A DNA stretch of 64,000 nt from Cupriavidus yeoncheonensis (GTDB taxonomy: Bacteria > Pseudomonadota > Gammaproteobacteria > Burkholderiales > Burkholderiaceae), in assembly GCF_905397275.1 (NCBI RefSeq), contig NZ_CAJPUY010000016.1, positions 62,001 to 126,000 of the forward strand. The letters run 5' to 3'. A program made the position numbers and the translations under genes. Below are positions 52,332-61,870 of this stretch, one piece after another (position 1 is the first letter of the stretch; each line of letters opens with the position of its first letter). The notes under the pieces are model-generated. The model was given only the letters and a program-made list of their open reading frames with translations. It was not told where the DNA came from and made no database searches.

Positions 52332-53807
52332 ATGGAAAAAGGACCCTTGCTTCTCTCCCGCGCCAGCGCCACGGCCCGCCGTGCCGCTTCTTTTGCCTTA
52401 GCCGGACTCGTCGCGGCGAGCCTGGCGGCTTGCGCCGTGGGTCCGGACTACCACACCCCGGATAGCCCCATGCCGGACCACTTTGTCCATGCGGCGGCGG
52501 TGGAGGCACTGAATGCGTCGCGCGAGCCGGTTGCGCTGGATACGTGGTGGAACGGCTTCAAGGACCCGGCCCTGACGAAGATCGTGCAGCGCGCGCTGGA
52601 GCAGAACCTCGACCTGGCAGCGTCGGTCGCACGTGTCGAACAGGCGCGTGCCGCCGCCAGCTTCGCCGGCGCCCAGTTGCTGCCGCAGGGCAGCCTCGGG
52701 GGCAGCGTTAGCAGGCAGCGCCAGTCCGTGGAAGGCGCGCAGGGCCGCGTGGGCAGCGCCTTGCCCGGCTATGAGCGGAACACCACGACGTATGCGGTCG
52801 GCGCAGGCGCGAGCTGGGAGATCGACATCGCCGGTGGCCTCAGGCGCGGCGCCGAGGCGGCGGATGCGGAATTGCAGGCTGCAGAGGCCAGCCACATCGG
52901 GGTGCGCATCCTGGTCGCGGCGGAGGCTGCGGACGCCTATTTCCGTGTGCGTGGCGCGCAGGCAAGGATTGCCATCGCGCGACAGCAGGAGGAGACCAAC
53001 CGCAAGCTGCTGGAGCTGGTCCGCTATCGCCTCGCAGAAGGCATCGGCGCCGAGCGGGAGCAGGCGCAGGCCGAGGCGCAACTCGCCCAGACGCGCGTGA
53101 CCATTCCTCCGCTCCAGATCGAACTCGATACCCAGCTCAACCGGCTCGATGTGCTGATGGGCGCGCAGCCCGGCACTTATGCGGCCGAGCTCGGCAAGCC
53201 GGCCGACGGGGGCGTTGTGCCCCGCATCGCCCTGGCCGAAGGCCCTGCGAACCTGCTGCAACGCCGCCCGGACGTCATTGCGGCCGAACGGCGTCTGGCC
53301 GCATCGAATGCCAGGATCGGCGTGGCAACGGCGGAGTACTACCCTAAGCTTTCGCTCTCGGCGCTGCTCGGATTCGAGAGCCTGTCCGCCGGCAAGCTGT
53401 TTACCGCGGCGGCCTTCCAGCCAGCGGCCGCCGCAGGCCTGCGTTGGCGGCTCTTTGACTTTGGCCGGGTGGACGCCGAGGTCGCGCAGGCGAAGGGGGC
53501 AAATGCCGAAGCGCTGGCCAATTACCGCAAGTCCATGCTGCGCGCCACCGAAGACGTGGAAAACGCCCTGATTTCACTGACGCAACTGGAACAGCAGAGC
53601 CGCGAGCTCGACAAGGAAATCGATGCGCAGCAGCGCGCCCGCAACGCCTCGGAAGATGCCTACAAGGGCGGGGCGGTGAGCCTGTATGAAGTCCTCGAGC
53701 AGGACCGCCAGCTGCTGGCCGCGCGTGATGAGCGCGCTCGCGTGCAGGCCGACAATGCCCGTGCCGCGGTGTCGGCATTCCGTTCGCTGGGCGGCGGATG
53801 GTCTTGA
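52332..53807 (+). CDS. RND/MFS efflux outer-membrane lipoprotein, NodT family
   Basis: A 491-residue outer-membrane channel protein of the OprM/NodT type. A lipoprotein signal ends at VAASLAAC; the mature chain starts AVGPDYHTPD. The two repeat units have the family blocks TWWNGFKDPALTKIVQRALEQNLDL and YPKLSLSALLGFESL (shown in part) with RRPDVIAAERRLAASNARIGVA. It completes an EmrAB-type tripartite pump and is divergent from hxlR-emrAB. Confidence 0.93.
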   Translation: MEKGPLLLSRASATARRAASFALAGLVAASLAACAVGPDYHTPDSPMPDHFVHAAAVEALNASREPVALDTWWNGFKDPALTKIVQRALEQNLDLAASVARVEQARAAASFAGAQLLPQGSLGGSVSRQRQSVEGAQGRVGSALPGYERNTTTYAVGAGASWEIDIAGGLRRGAEAADAELQAAEASHIGVRILVAAEAADAYFRVRGAQARIAIARQQEETNRKLLELVRYRLAEGIGAEREQAQAEAQLAQTRVTIPPLQIELDTQLNRLDVLMGAQPGTYAAELGKPADGGVVPRIALAEGPANLLQRRPDVIAAERRLAASNARIGVATAEYYPKLSLSALLGFESLSAGKLFTAAAFQPAAAAGLRWRLFDFGRVDAEVAQAKGANAEALANYRKSMLRATEDVENALISLTQLEQQSRELDKEIDAQQRARNASEDAYKGGAVSLYEVLEQDRQLLAARDERARVQADNARAAVSAFRSLGGGWS

Positions 53808-53840
53808 TCCGGGCCGCCCGGGCGCGTGTTCCTGCAGCCC

Positions 53841-54050
53841 TCACACGCGATACCCGTAGAGTGTGCCGCCGGCTTCGCGCGCATTGTCCAGCGGGTCGCC
53901 AGCGAGTTCGCTGCGGGCATTGCCGTCTGGCTGAACTGTGCCGACAGTTGGCCGTGCCGCGTGGTCATTGACCGTAGCCAGGGCAAGGTTGGCGGCAGCG
54001 GCGAAAGCGGCGACTGTCATCGCCCGCATCAGCATGCGTGTGTGGATCAT
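53841..54050 (-). CDS. small exported protein
   Basis: A 69-residue protein with a good signal peptide (MLMRAMTVAAFAAAANLALATV) and a short polar mature part with Gly, Asp and Asn (VQPDGNARSELAGDPLDNA). The frame extends upstream but the ATG at 54050 begins the signal peptide. I do not recognise the family. It is convergent with the NodT gene (34-base gap). Similar short exported proteins are common in Burkholderiales. Confidence 0.6.
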   Translation of the reverse strand: MIHTRMLMRAMTVAAFAAAANLALATVNDHAARPTVGTVQPDGNARSELAGDPLDNAREAGGTLYGYRV

Positions 54051-54194
54051 CTGAAATCCCCTATGTGGGTGGGAAGCTTGGAGAACGCCAGATTCATGAG
54101 CAGTTGGCCTGCGGCTGCACGAATACATTCAGGCGCCGGCCGACGTCCTCAGGTCATGCGATCAGTTGAGCGTGCGGGCCCAATGCCCTGGTGC

Positions 54195-55577
54195 CTAACG
54201 GTCCCAGCGGGTCCGCAGAAATCCAGCCAGACTGATGGCCGCTGCCACGGCAATGCCGACGGCCACCAGTACGAAGGCAGTGTGCAGGCTCGCGTAGCCT
54301 TGCAGGACCAGCGCCATGGCGGCCAGCGCAAATACGCAGCGCACCACGCTTGCGGTCATCGGCCAGCGCATGCGCTGTGCCCCCTGACCTGCAAAGTAGA
54401 GCTCGAAAATCACGCCGATCACCGCATAGAAGGGCGCCACCACATGCAGGTATTGGGCGCCGACCGCCATCACTGCGCTATCGCTGGTAAACATGCCCAG
54501 CCAGAGTTGCGGGAAGAGCGAGACAAGCAGTCCGCCCAGGCCGACCACGCCGGCAACAAACAGTACGTTCACGATCGCCACGCACCGGGCACGCGCCACG
54601 TTGCCTGCGCCCAGGTTCGTGCCCACCAGCGTGATCGCGGCGGTTCCGAAGCCGAACATCACCGGCACCAGCAGCATCTCGAGGCGCGAGGCAATGCCGT
54701 AGCCGGCGATGGCGGCGACGCTCACGGCACCGGCCGCAGCGGTCAGCGCATTGACCGACGTGGCCGACATGACGGCGTTGATCGACGACAGCAAGCCGAC
54801 GCCGAGGATCGCACTGAAATGCTTGCGCTGCAGCGGATAGCGCCGCAGTCGCAGCGTTGACGAGGGCAAACGCATGTAGACGACCACCACGCCCAGCGCG
54901 GCGATATTGCACAGCACCTGGGCGACGCCGGCGCCCGCCACACCCATGCGCGGCGCACCCAGCCAGCCGTTGATCAGCAGCGGTGACAGCATCAGGCCGG
55001 CAACCGCGCCGCCCAGTATGATCAGCGCCGGCACCTTGACGTTGCCGGCTCCGCGCAGCGCCGACTGCAACAGCAGGAGTATCCAGAACGGGATCGCGCC
55101 TCCGAACAGGATGTTGGAGTAGAGCACCGCCTGGTCCAGCGATGGTCCGCTGCCGCCAAGGCTGCGGTACAGCGCCGGGCCGGCCAACAGCACCACCAGC
55201 GCGGACAGTCCGCCTGCCACGGCGCCGATGACCACCGCATGCCAGGCCAGGCTTTCCGCCTCGTCCTGGCGGCGGGCGCCGGTGGCGCGGGCGATGACCG
55301 ACGACACGGCGCCGCCGATGCCGGCACTCGCGATCGTGGTCATCATCACCATGACGGGAACCACCAGGGATACGGCGGCGATCGCCCCCAGGCCCAGTGA
55401 GCTGACGAAATAGGTCTCGGCGACGCTGACCAGGGTTGTCACGAACAGCACTGCGACCGTCGGCAAGGCAAGGCGGATCAGATTTGACAACAACGGACCG
55501 TGGAGCAGTCTGTTGACCGGCAGGTTGTCAGGAGGCGCAGAAGGCTTGTCGGCCGGACTGGCAAGCGTAGCGGACAT
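54195..55577 (-). CDS. MATE-family multidrug efflux transporter
   Basis: A 460-residue MATE transporter with about 12 hydrophobic helices. It resembles the MATE protein at 40119-41513 (GYGIASRLEMLLVPVMFGFG versus GYATAARLEYLLIPIAFGLG; SALRGAGNVKVPALI versus SVIRGTGNMSMPGMV), so the window holds two paralogues. It exports a cationic or aromatic compound. It lies in the same orientation as the upstream NmrA gene 79 bases away, possibly one transcript. Confidence 0.92.
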   Translation of the reverse strand: MSATLASPADKPSAPPDNLPVNRLLHGPLLSNLIRLALPTVAVLFVTTLVSVAETYFVSSLGLGAIAAVSLVVPVMVMMTTIASAGIGGAVSSVIARATGARRQDEAESLAWHAVVIGAVAGGLSALVVLLAGPALYRSLGGSGPSLDQAVLYSNILFGGAIPFWILLLLQSALRGAGNVKVPALIILGGAVAGLMLSPLLINGWLGAPRMGVAGAGVAQVLCNIAALGVVVVYMRLPSSTLRLRRYPLQRKHFSAILGVGLLSSINAVMSATSVNALTAAAGAVSVAAIAGYGIASRLEMLLVPVMFGFGTAAITLVGTNLGAGNVARARCVAIVNVLFVAGVVGLGGLLVSLFPQLWLGMFTSDSAVMAVGAQYLHVVAPFYAVIGVIFELYFAGQGAQRMRWPMTASVVRCVFALAAMALVLQGYASLHTAFVLVAVGIAVAAAISLAGFLRTRWDR

Positions 55578-55656
55578 GATTTTTTTCCAGGCTAGGAAGA
55601 AGAGACCGCCCGACGATGGCCGGGCGAAGACAGATCGTCGGATGCGTGGGCCTCAA

Positions 55657-56592
55657 TCAGGCGGCCATCGCGGGCCGTGTGAATTCCGCGGCGTGCGCCT
55701 GCACGAACTCGCGCATGCTCATCGGCACCCGGCCCGCCAGCCGCGTGAAGTCGTCCGTCATGCGGTCGTAGCGGCCCTGCTGGTGCAGGTGCGCCATCGC
55801 GGCGAAGTGCGCCAGCACGTGAGCCGGAAAGCCAGCCTCGCGCAGCTTGCCGATCCAGGCGTCGACCGGCACATCGCGGTAGGTGATCGTGCGCCCGAGC
55901 GCCTCGGAGAAGACCTTCGCGAAGTGCGTCAGGTCGGCCGACTCGTGGCCCGTGAGGTTGTAGGCGCGACCGATGTGAGGCGCCGGATCGTCCAGCACCA
56001 AGGCGACAGCGAATGCGACGTCCAACGCGGAGATCGGCGCGGTATGGCCGCTGCCGAGCGGCAGCACGAGCGCATCGCTGTCGCGCACGCCCGCTGCGGC
56101 GAGCACCTGGAAGAAGCCCTCCAGGAATACCGTCGGCCGTATCGTGACGACCGGCAGGCCGGACCATGAGAGCGCCTGCTCGGCGAGCCAGTGCAGTTTG
56201 TGCTGGGGACTGTCGGTGGTCTCGGTGATGCTCATCTGCGTGACCGTCATCTGCGACATGTTCACGATGGCCTCGACGCCATGGTGGCGGGCGACGGCGG
56301 CGATGTTGACGGTGGCCTCGAGATAGGCCGCGGAAACCGACATGCCGAAGTAGATGCGCTTGCAGCCCTCGACGGCGCGATGCACCGAGGCAAGGTCGGT
56401 CAGGTCACCCACGACCACCTCGGCGCCGAGGCGGCGCAGGCCTTCCGCGCGCGCATCCTCCCGTCGCACCATGGCGCGCACCTTGTGGCCCTGGGCCAGC
56501 AGCATCTCGGTGACGCTGCGGCCGATGGCGCCGACCGTGCCGGCGGCGCCGGTCACGAGGATAGGGGAGTCGTGTTCTGAACGGGTGGTCAT
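55657..56592 (-). CDS. NmrA/NAD(P)-binding atypical SDR
   Basis: A 311-residue extended short-chain dehydrogenase-like protein. The Rossmann glycine motif is ILVTGAAGTVGAIGRSVTEML near residues 11-31, followed by RAMVRREDARAEGLRRLGAEVVVGDL (shown in part). The catalytic Tyr-x3-Lys of classical SDRs is absent, as in NmrA-like sensors and quinone oxidoreductase-2-type proteins. It is divergent from a LysR gene with a palindrome at 56765-56790. Confidence 0.88.
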   Translation of the reverse strand: MTTRSEHDSPILVTGAAGTVGAIGRSVTEMLLAQGHKVRAMVRREDARAEGLRRLGAEVVVGDLTDLASVHRAVEGCKRIYFGMSVSAAYLEATVNIAAVARHHGVEAIVNMSQMTVTQMSITETTDSPQHKLHWLAEQALSWSGLPVVTIRPTVFLEGFFQVLAAAGVRDSDALVLPLGSGHTAPISALDVAFAVALVLDDPAPHIGRAYNLTGHESADLTHFAKVFSEALGRTITYRDVPVDAWIGKLREAGFPAHVLAHFAAMAHLHQQGRYDRMTDDFTRLAGRVPMSMREFVQAHAAEFTRPAMAA

Positions 56593-56764
56593 AACGTTTT
56601 CCTTGGGAAATCAGGTTGTGATGAAAGAGGGCGGGTGCGATCGGCGCTGTGCACAGGCGACCGCCATCGAAAAATCCCGGTTCGCGCGACACGCGGCGTG
56701 GATCATGGCGGCGCAAGAGGAGCGCGATGGGGCTAGTCTGGGTCTGCCGGACTCACTTGACTAG

Positions 56765-56790
56765 TGCAATGTTCTGAAGCCAATATTGCA
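56765..56790. promoter_or_regulatory. TGCAAT-N14-ATTGCA dyad at the lysR start
   Basis: TGCAAT (56765-56770) and ATTGCA (56785-56790) form an inverted repeat ending 4 bases before the LysR ATG. Position suggests autorepression by the LysR protein. Confidence 0.4.
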
Positions 56791-56794
56791 TGGA

Positions 56795-57733
56795 ATGAAA
56801 ACATATGATCTGAACCTGCTGCGCACGCTTGACGCACTGCTGGCTGCCGGCAGCGTCACCGGCGCCGCCGAGCGGCTTCACCTGAGCGTGCCGGCTACGA
56901 GCCACGCGCTCGCGCGCCTGCGCGAACTCACTGGCGATCCGCTCCTGGTGCGCGCTGGCCGGCGCCTGGTGCCCACGCCGCGTGCCGTGGCGCTGCGCGA
57001 GCCGGTCGCGCAGTGGATTGCACAGGCGGCGGCGCTGGTGCAGGCGCCGCGCGGGGACGATCTGGCGGCCACTGAACGCAGCTTCGTCGTGCGCGCGCCG
57101 GATGGCTTCGCGATCGCCTTCGGCGGTGCCCTCGGCGCCGCGCTGGCGGCAGACATGCCGCGCGCCCAGTTGCGCTTCGTGACCGAGACACAAGACGATG
57201 ACGGTGCGCTGCGCGACGGTCGCGTCGACCTCGACATCGGTACGTTCAGGCCGCCAGAACCGGAGATCGAAGTGGTCGACCTGTTCCCCCAGGCGCTGAT
57301 CGCGGTCGTGCGCGCCGGTCATCCGTTCGCCGCCCGCCCTGCAACCGCGCGCCGTTACGCAGCACAGGCGCACATTGACGTGCAGCGCCGCGCCGGGACG
57401 CCATCGGCAGTCGACGACGCGCTGGCCGCGCTCGGCCTGGCGCGGCGCGTCGTGCTCACCGTGGCGCACGCCAGCGCGGCGCCCGTCATCGCCGCACGGG
57501 GCGACTTCGTCGCCACGCTCAGCGAGCGACTGGGGCGGGCGATGGCGCCCGGCCTCGGCCTCGTGGTGGTGCCGCTGCCGTTCCTGCCGCGCGGCGAGAC
57601 GGTGGTCATGGCCTGGCATCCGCGCCACGCAGCCGACCCGGCGCACGCCTGGCTGCGGCGGCAGGTGCCGGCCGCGATCGCTGCCTCCGGTGCCGCCCAG
57701 GGCTATCGGACGGTGTCGGCCCCTTCGACGTGA
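56795..57733 (+). CDS. LysR-family transcriptional regulator
   Basis: A 312-residue LysR regulator of the NodD/PcpR-like subgroup: the N-terminus is KTYDLNLLRTLDALLAAGSV and the HTH continues TGAAERLHLSVPATSHALARLRE. Its effector domain has RVDLDIGTFRPPEPEIEV. The ATG at 56795 gives the family N-terminus; a TTG at 56786 would add three residues. Likely controls the divergent NmrA-type reductase and MATE genes. Confidence 0.92.
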   Translation: MKTYDLNLLRTLDALLAAGSVTGAAERLHLSVPATSHALARLRELTGDPLLVRAGRRLVPTPRAVALREPVAQWIAQAAALVQAPRGDDLAATERSFVVRAPDGFAIAFGGALGAALAADMPRAQLRFVTETQDDDGALRDGRVDLDIGTFRPPEPEIEVVDLFPQALIAVVRAGHPFAARPATARRYAAQAHIDVQRRAGTPSAVDDALAALGLARRVVLTVAHASAAPVIAARGDFVATLSERLGRAMAPGLGLVVVPLPFLPRGETVVMAWHPRHAADPAHAWLRRQVPAAIAASGAAQGYRTVSAPST

Positions 57734-58043
57734 CCCGTGGAGGGCCGGCGGCGCACGGCGACTGATGCGGGGCGGGTAGGCCAGCCGGATGCCGGCCGAA
57801 TTCAGGCCGGGCGCGCGGCTTGAATTTACCCAATGGAGGTGCCGAAGCTACTTTCGTTGCCCCCGGAGACGAAAGGCCGTCAGCGAGGCTATCCCTTGTG
57901 AATGGCCTATCCTGAAGGAGGCATATTGTCCAGGGACGCAGACATGGACTGCCTGTGCAGTGCAAAAGAAATACAGAAAAAATTCAAAGCGATTTAACGC
58001 GGCCCCGTTGCTTATTCTCTGTTTGGATTAGAGGAGGTCAATG
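57734..58043. other. 310-base gap before the RCK-type channel gene
   Basis: No gene seen. The end of the gap is relatively AT-rich (57955-58030) and carries a strong GAGGAGGT ribosome site at 58031-58038, which decides the channel start. The AT-rich stretch probably holds the promoter. Confidence 0.5.
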
Positions 58044-58844
58044 ATGTGGCTCTATCGGGTCGATGAACCTCACCTGGGATCACTTCGAATACGGGAATGG
58101 CGCCGTCGGGTGCGCCATACGATTGGTTTGCTGGTGTTGTTGCTCGTCGGTGCCGTCGTGGGGCTGGCGCTGCTTGATCGATCAAACGCATCGCCCAGCA
58201 CCAAAATGTTTGCGGCATTGTGGGACGGCATGAACCTTGTCACCACGCTCGGCGATTTCTCCGAATTTGATGATCGCAAGAAGGTGTTCATGCTGCTGGC
58301 CATGTTTGCGACCATGCTGGTCGGCGGCTACGCAGTTTCGAGGCTTACGGGCATGCTGTCAGGCGACGACGTGATGGCGTATCGCGAGAACAGGGCGATG
58401 GAGCGCAAGCTCGAAAGGCTTGTCAATCATGTCGTCCTGGTTGGCTTCGATGCGCTTGGCGAACTGGTGGCGGAACGATTGCGCGAGGCGGGTGAGACAA
58501 TACTCGTCCTGGTAGCCGATCGGTACGCGGCCGAGCGAGCATGCGCTCATGAGCATATGGCCTTGCTTGGCTCACCTGGCGTATTCGATGAGGTCCTCAG
58601 GCTGGCACGGCTTGATTGCGCCAAAGCTCTTATCGTGACTGTTCGCGAGGCCGACAATAAGCTGGCTGTCACATTGATGGCTCACACACTGAATCCTGCA
58701 CTCGCTATCGCCGTGCCCGGCGAGAATAGTTTACGGAAGAACCTGCTTGAGAGCGCCGGCGCGTCGGACGTTGTGCTCGGGGACGAGCTTGTCGCCAATG
58801 CCTTGGTGAGCAAGCTCTTTAGCAACATGATCCCGAGGGAATAA
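58044..58844 (+). CDS. ion-channel-like protein with RCK/TrkA-N domain and atypical filter
   Basis: A 266-residue protein: TM1 about residues 26-44 (TIGLLVLLLVGAVVGLALL), a pore-loop region with TTLGDF at 67-72 where channels carry TVGYGD, TM2 about 82-99 (FMLLAMFATMLVGGYAV), then a TrkA-N/RCK-like regulatory domain beginning VVLVGFDALGELVAERL. The dinucleotide-binding Gly motif is degenerate (GFDALGE). It may be a non-selective channel, a regulatory subunit or a degenerate K+ channel. The second of two adjacent ATGs is chosen for its 6-base spacing from GAGGAGGT. Confidence 0.75.
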   Translation: MWLYRVDEPHLGSLRIREWRRRVRHTIGLLVLLLVGAVVGLALLDRSNASPSTKMFAALWDGMNLVTTLGDFSEFDDRKKVFMLLAMFATMLVGGYAVSRLTGMLSGDDVMAYRENRAMERKLERLVNHVVLVGFDALGELVAERLREAGETILVLVADRYAAERACAHEHMALLGSPGVFDEVLRLARLDCAKALIVTVREADNKLAVTLMAHTLNPALAIAVPGENSLRKNLLESAGASDVVLGDELVANALVSKLFSNMIPRE

Positions 58845-59063
58845 GTTCTGCGAGTGCACCGCTCCTGCGTTGTACGCCCGGACTTCGCAATCGCCCACCC
58901 TTGAACACAGGTCTCGCAGGGGCTATGGGAGGCGTTACGACGTGCCGAGGTGCGGATAAACGGAAAGCCTGTTCCCATGCACTATCTTTAGGGAGCACGC
59001 ACAATCCACCTGGCCCGGGCGCACACTGGCGCACCCAATCCTGTGATGCAGAAGGAACATTCG

Positions 59064-60188
59064 ATGGCTGCGTCGGCTTCGATTACAGAGATTCGTAGCG
59101 GCCAACAACCACGATGGCACATCGAGGATGGCACGGCTCGTCTTGAAGGGCACTGGACGTTTGACCAGTTGCATGCGCGTGGCGCCGTGGAGAACGAACT
59201 CAGGGCCATGGAGGCGGCGCGCTGGGATATCACCGGCGTGGAGCGGTTCGATACCGTCGGGCTACGCACCCTGGTCAGGCGCTGGCATCATGCGCTCCCG
59301 GCTGACCTGCAGTGCACGCAAGCACAGCGCGTGCTGCTGGAGCAGATTGTTGCCATCGGCGACGCCCCGGCCTTGCCCGAGCGGCGGCTGGTGCAGGAAA
59401 CGCTGATCGCCATCGGGGAAGCACTGCTTGGGCCGTTCCAGCACGTTGGCGAATTCATTCGCTTGCTGGGTGGCTATGTCCTTGCCACGTTGGTGATCGT
59501 GCTGCGGCCACGCCTGCTGCCATGGCGGGAGCTTTCCGTGGAGACCTATCGGGCAGGTGTCACTGCGCTCGGCATCACGGCGCTGGTCGGGTTCCTGATT
59601 GGCATGGTGCTCAGCTACCTCTCGGCCCAGCAACTTCAGCAGTATGGCGCCAACATCTTCATCGTCGACTTTCTGGGCATTGCGATTCTGCGCGAACTGG
59701 GGCCCTTGCTCTGTGCCATCCTGATCGCGGGCCGGTCGGGTTCGGCCCTGACAGCGCGCCTGGGGGCGATGAAGCTGAGCCAGGAACTGGATGCCATGAG
59801 CGTGCACGGCATTTCCCATACCCTGCGCCTGCACTGGCCGATGATTACGGCGCTGACGCTGGCCATCCCCTTGCTGACCCTGTGGACGGACCTGCTTGCG
59901 CTCGCGGGCGGTGCCCTGGCCGCGTCCATGCAACTGGATATCCCGTTCGCACTGTTCATCGACCGCTTTCGTGACGTGGTTCCCGTGCGCCAGCTGTTTA
60001 TCGGCCTCGGGAAGGGTCTGCTGTTCGGCCTGTCCGTTGGCATGGTCGGCTGCTATTTCGGCATCAACGTCCAGCCGGACAGTACCAGCGTGGGCACTTC
60101 GACGACAAAGTCGGTGGTGGCGGCGATCACGCTCGTCATTGTGCTGGACGCGATCGTGGCAGTCGGACTGTCGCTGGCGGGCAGGTAG
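59064..60188 (+). CDS. mlaE: MlaE-family ABC permease with N-terminal STAS domain
   Basis: A 374-residue lipid-transport permease. Residues ~1-100 are a STAS-like domain (GTARLEGHWTFDQLH and RWDITGVERFDTVGLRTLV); residues ~115-374 are the MlaE permease (VGEFIRLLGGYVLATLV, ELGPLLCAILIAGRSGSALTARLGAMK). In E. coli the STAS protein MlaB is separate; here the two are fused. With the ATPase, MCE protein and lipoprotein that follow, it forms an Mla/Pqi-like phospholipid transporter spanning the envelope. AAGGAA precedes the chosen ATG at a suitable distance. Confidence 0.92.
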   Translation: MAASASITEIRSGQQPRWHIEDGTARLEGHWTFDQLHARGAVENELRAMEAARWDITGVERFDTVGLRTLVRRWHHALPADLQCTQAQRVLLEQIVAIGDAPALPERRLVQETLIAIGEALLGPFQHVGEFIRLLGGYVLATLVIVLRPRLLPWRELSVETYRAGVTALGITALVGFLIGMVLSYLSAQQLQQYGANIFIVDFLGIAILRELGPLLCAILIAGRSGSALTARLGAMKLSQELDAMSVHGISHTLRLHWPMITALTLAIPLLTLWTDLLALAGGALAASMQLDIPFALFIDRFRDVVPVRQLFIGLGKGLLFGLSVGMVGCYFGINVQPDSTSVGTSTTKSVVAAITLVIVLDAIVAVGLSLAGR

Positions 60189-60190
60189 CC

Positions 60191-60949
60191 GTGGCAGACC
60201 AGGCTTTCCCGGTTCGGCTGACCGGCATCTGGACGCAGTTTGGCGACAAGGTCATCCATCGGGATCTGGATCTCGATGTCGGGCCGGGGGAGGTGGTCGC
60301 GCTGGTGGGTGGCTCGGGCAGCGGCAAGACGACGTTGCTGCGGCACATGATGGGGCTGACTGAACCGGCTCGCGGCACAGTCGAGATCTTCGGCGAGCAG
60401 ATTCAGTCTTCGCGGTTCCTGCGGCAGCGCCACCTGCGCGAGCGGTGGGGCGTGTTGTTCCAGTTCGGAGCCCTTTTCAGCGCCTTGAGCGTGCTGGAGA
60501 ACATCATGGTGCCCTTGCATGAGCGCGGCGGCATGACGCTTGGGGAGATGCGCGACATTGCCTACCTCAAGCTGGCGCAGGTCGGCCTGAATCCGACGGA
60601 TGCCGACAAGCGGCCGTCGGAGCTGTCCGGCGGCATGGTCAAGCGGGCTGCACTGGCACGCGCCATCGTGCTGGATCCGGAGCTGCTGTTCCTGGACGAA
60701 CCCACATCCGGCCTCGATCCGGTTGCGGCCAGCGAGTTTGTGGAACTGATCCTCTCGATGCGCCACCTGCTCAGGCTGGCGGCGGTGGTCGTCACGCACG
60801 AGATCTTCCGCCTCGAGCCGATGATCGACCGGGTGGCGGTTCTGGCTGACCAGCGCCTGATCGCGAACGGGCCGCTGGAAGCTGTGCGGCAGGTCGACCA
60901 TCCCTTCATCCATCAGTATTTCCAGACCGACAGGACATCCGCCACATGA
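60191..60949 (+). CDS. mlaF: MlaF-type ABC ATPase
   Basis: A 252-residue ABC ATPase. Walker A is GGSGSGKTTLLRH (~37-49), the signature is LSGGMVKR and Walker B with D-loop is LLFLDEPTSGLDP. The GTG start lies 3 bases after the permease stop. It energises the MlaE permease. The LSGGMVKR form is characteristic of the Mla/Mkl-type lipid ABC ATPases. Confidence 0.93.
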   Translation: MADQAFPVRLTGIWTQFGDKVIHRDLDLDVGPGEVVALVGGSGSGKTTLLRHMMGLTEPARGTVEIFGEQIQSSRFLRQRHLRERWGVLFQFGALFSALSVLENIMVPLHERGGMTLGEMRDIAYLKLAQVGLNPTDADKRPSELSGGMVKRAALARAIVLDPELLFLDEPTSGLDPVAASEFVELILSMRHLLRLAAVVVTHEIFRLEPMIDRVAVLADQRLIANGPLEAVRQVDHPFIHQYFQTDRTSAT

Positions 60950-60973
60950 CAGGCGGGCGAGACAGGAGGCGAT

Positions 60974-61870
60974 ATGGAAAGCAAGACCTATGCGCTATTC
61001 ACCGGCATCTTCTTCCTGGTGCTTGTCGCCATCGGGGCCGCACTGGCGGTGTGGATGGCGCGCGAACGCGGCGCCTACGGACAGAACCTGACCCTGGTCT
61101 CGTCGGAATCAGTGACCGGCCTGAACCGCGAGGCGCCTGTGCTGTACCGCGGCATCCCGGTGGGCAAGGTGGCCGACCTTCGGATCAATTCCGAGAACCA
61201 GAAAGAGGTGGTCATCGTTGCGCGGCTGACGCAGCCGCTCAGGCTCAGCGCAGCCACTCGCGCACGACTCGTCAGCCAGGGCATCACGGGACTGTCCAAT
61301 GTCGAACTGGTCGATGAAGGCGGTGCAGGAGCCCTGGATCAGGACAGTGCCCGGATCCCGGTCGAGCAGTCGTCATTGCAGCGTGTGGGCGCGTCATTGC
61401 CTGAAGCGGTGGACGAGCTGCGGCGGCTGACTGCGACGTTAGCGGATACCTTCAGCCCCGCCATGCGCGAGGATCTGCACACGACCATGCACAATGTCAG
61501 CGCCGCTTCCGCCGAATTCCCGACCCTGGTCAAGTCGGCGCATGCCAGCATGGGTGGTGTCGACCGCCTGACCAGCGAATTGCGCAGCCTTGCCGCGGAC
61601 CTGAAGGGGGAGATTCGCAGTGTCCAGGTCGAGGCCAATGGCGCGCTGTCCGGCATCAAGGACATGGCGGGGAACATGGACCGTTCCGCGGCGCGCATCG
61701 ACCGCAGTGTGTTGCCGCAGCTTGAGCAATCGCTGCAGGGCGTCGATGAGCTGGTCAGTTCCCTGAACGAAATCGCGGTGCAGCAGCGGGACGACCCGCA
61801 GCGGCTCATCTTTGGACGCAAGCCGGGCAAGGCAGGGCCTGGCGAGAACGGATTCGGAGGTGGAATGTGA
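60974..61870 (+). CDS. mlaD: MCE-domain (MlaD-like) periplasmic protein
   Basis: A 298-residue protein anchored by one N-terminal membrane helix (ALFTGIFFLVLVAIGAALAVW) followed by a single MCE domain (LVSSESVTGLNREAPVLYRG, GIPVGKVADLRIN) and a long helical C-terminal region with heptad character. MCE proteins form hexameric rings that carry lipids between membranes. GAGG-type ribosome site upstream. It is third in the operon; its stop overlaps the following GTG start. Confidence 0.93.
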   Translation: MESKTYALFTGIFFLVLVAIGAALAVWMARERGAYGQNLTLVSSESVTGLNREAPVLYRGIPVGKVADLRINSENQKEVVIVARLTQPLRLSAATRARLVSQGITGLSNVELVDEGGAGALDQDSARIPVEQSSLQRVGASLPEAVDELRRLTATLADTFSPAMREDLHTTMHNVSAASAEFPTLVKSAHASMGGVDRLTSELRSLAADLKGEIRSVQVEANGALSGIKDMAGNMDRSAARIDRSVLPQLEQSLQGVDELVSSLNEIAVQQRDDPQRLIFGRKPGKAGPGENGFGGGM

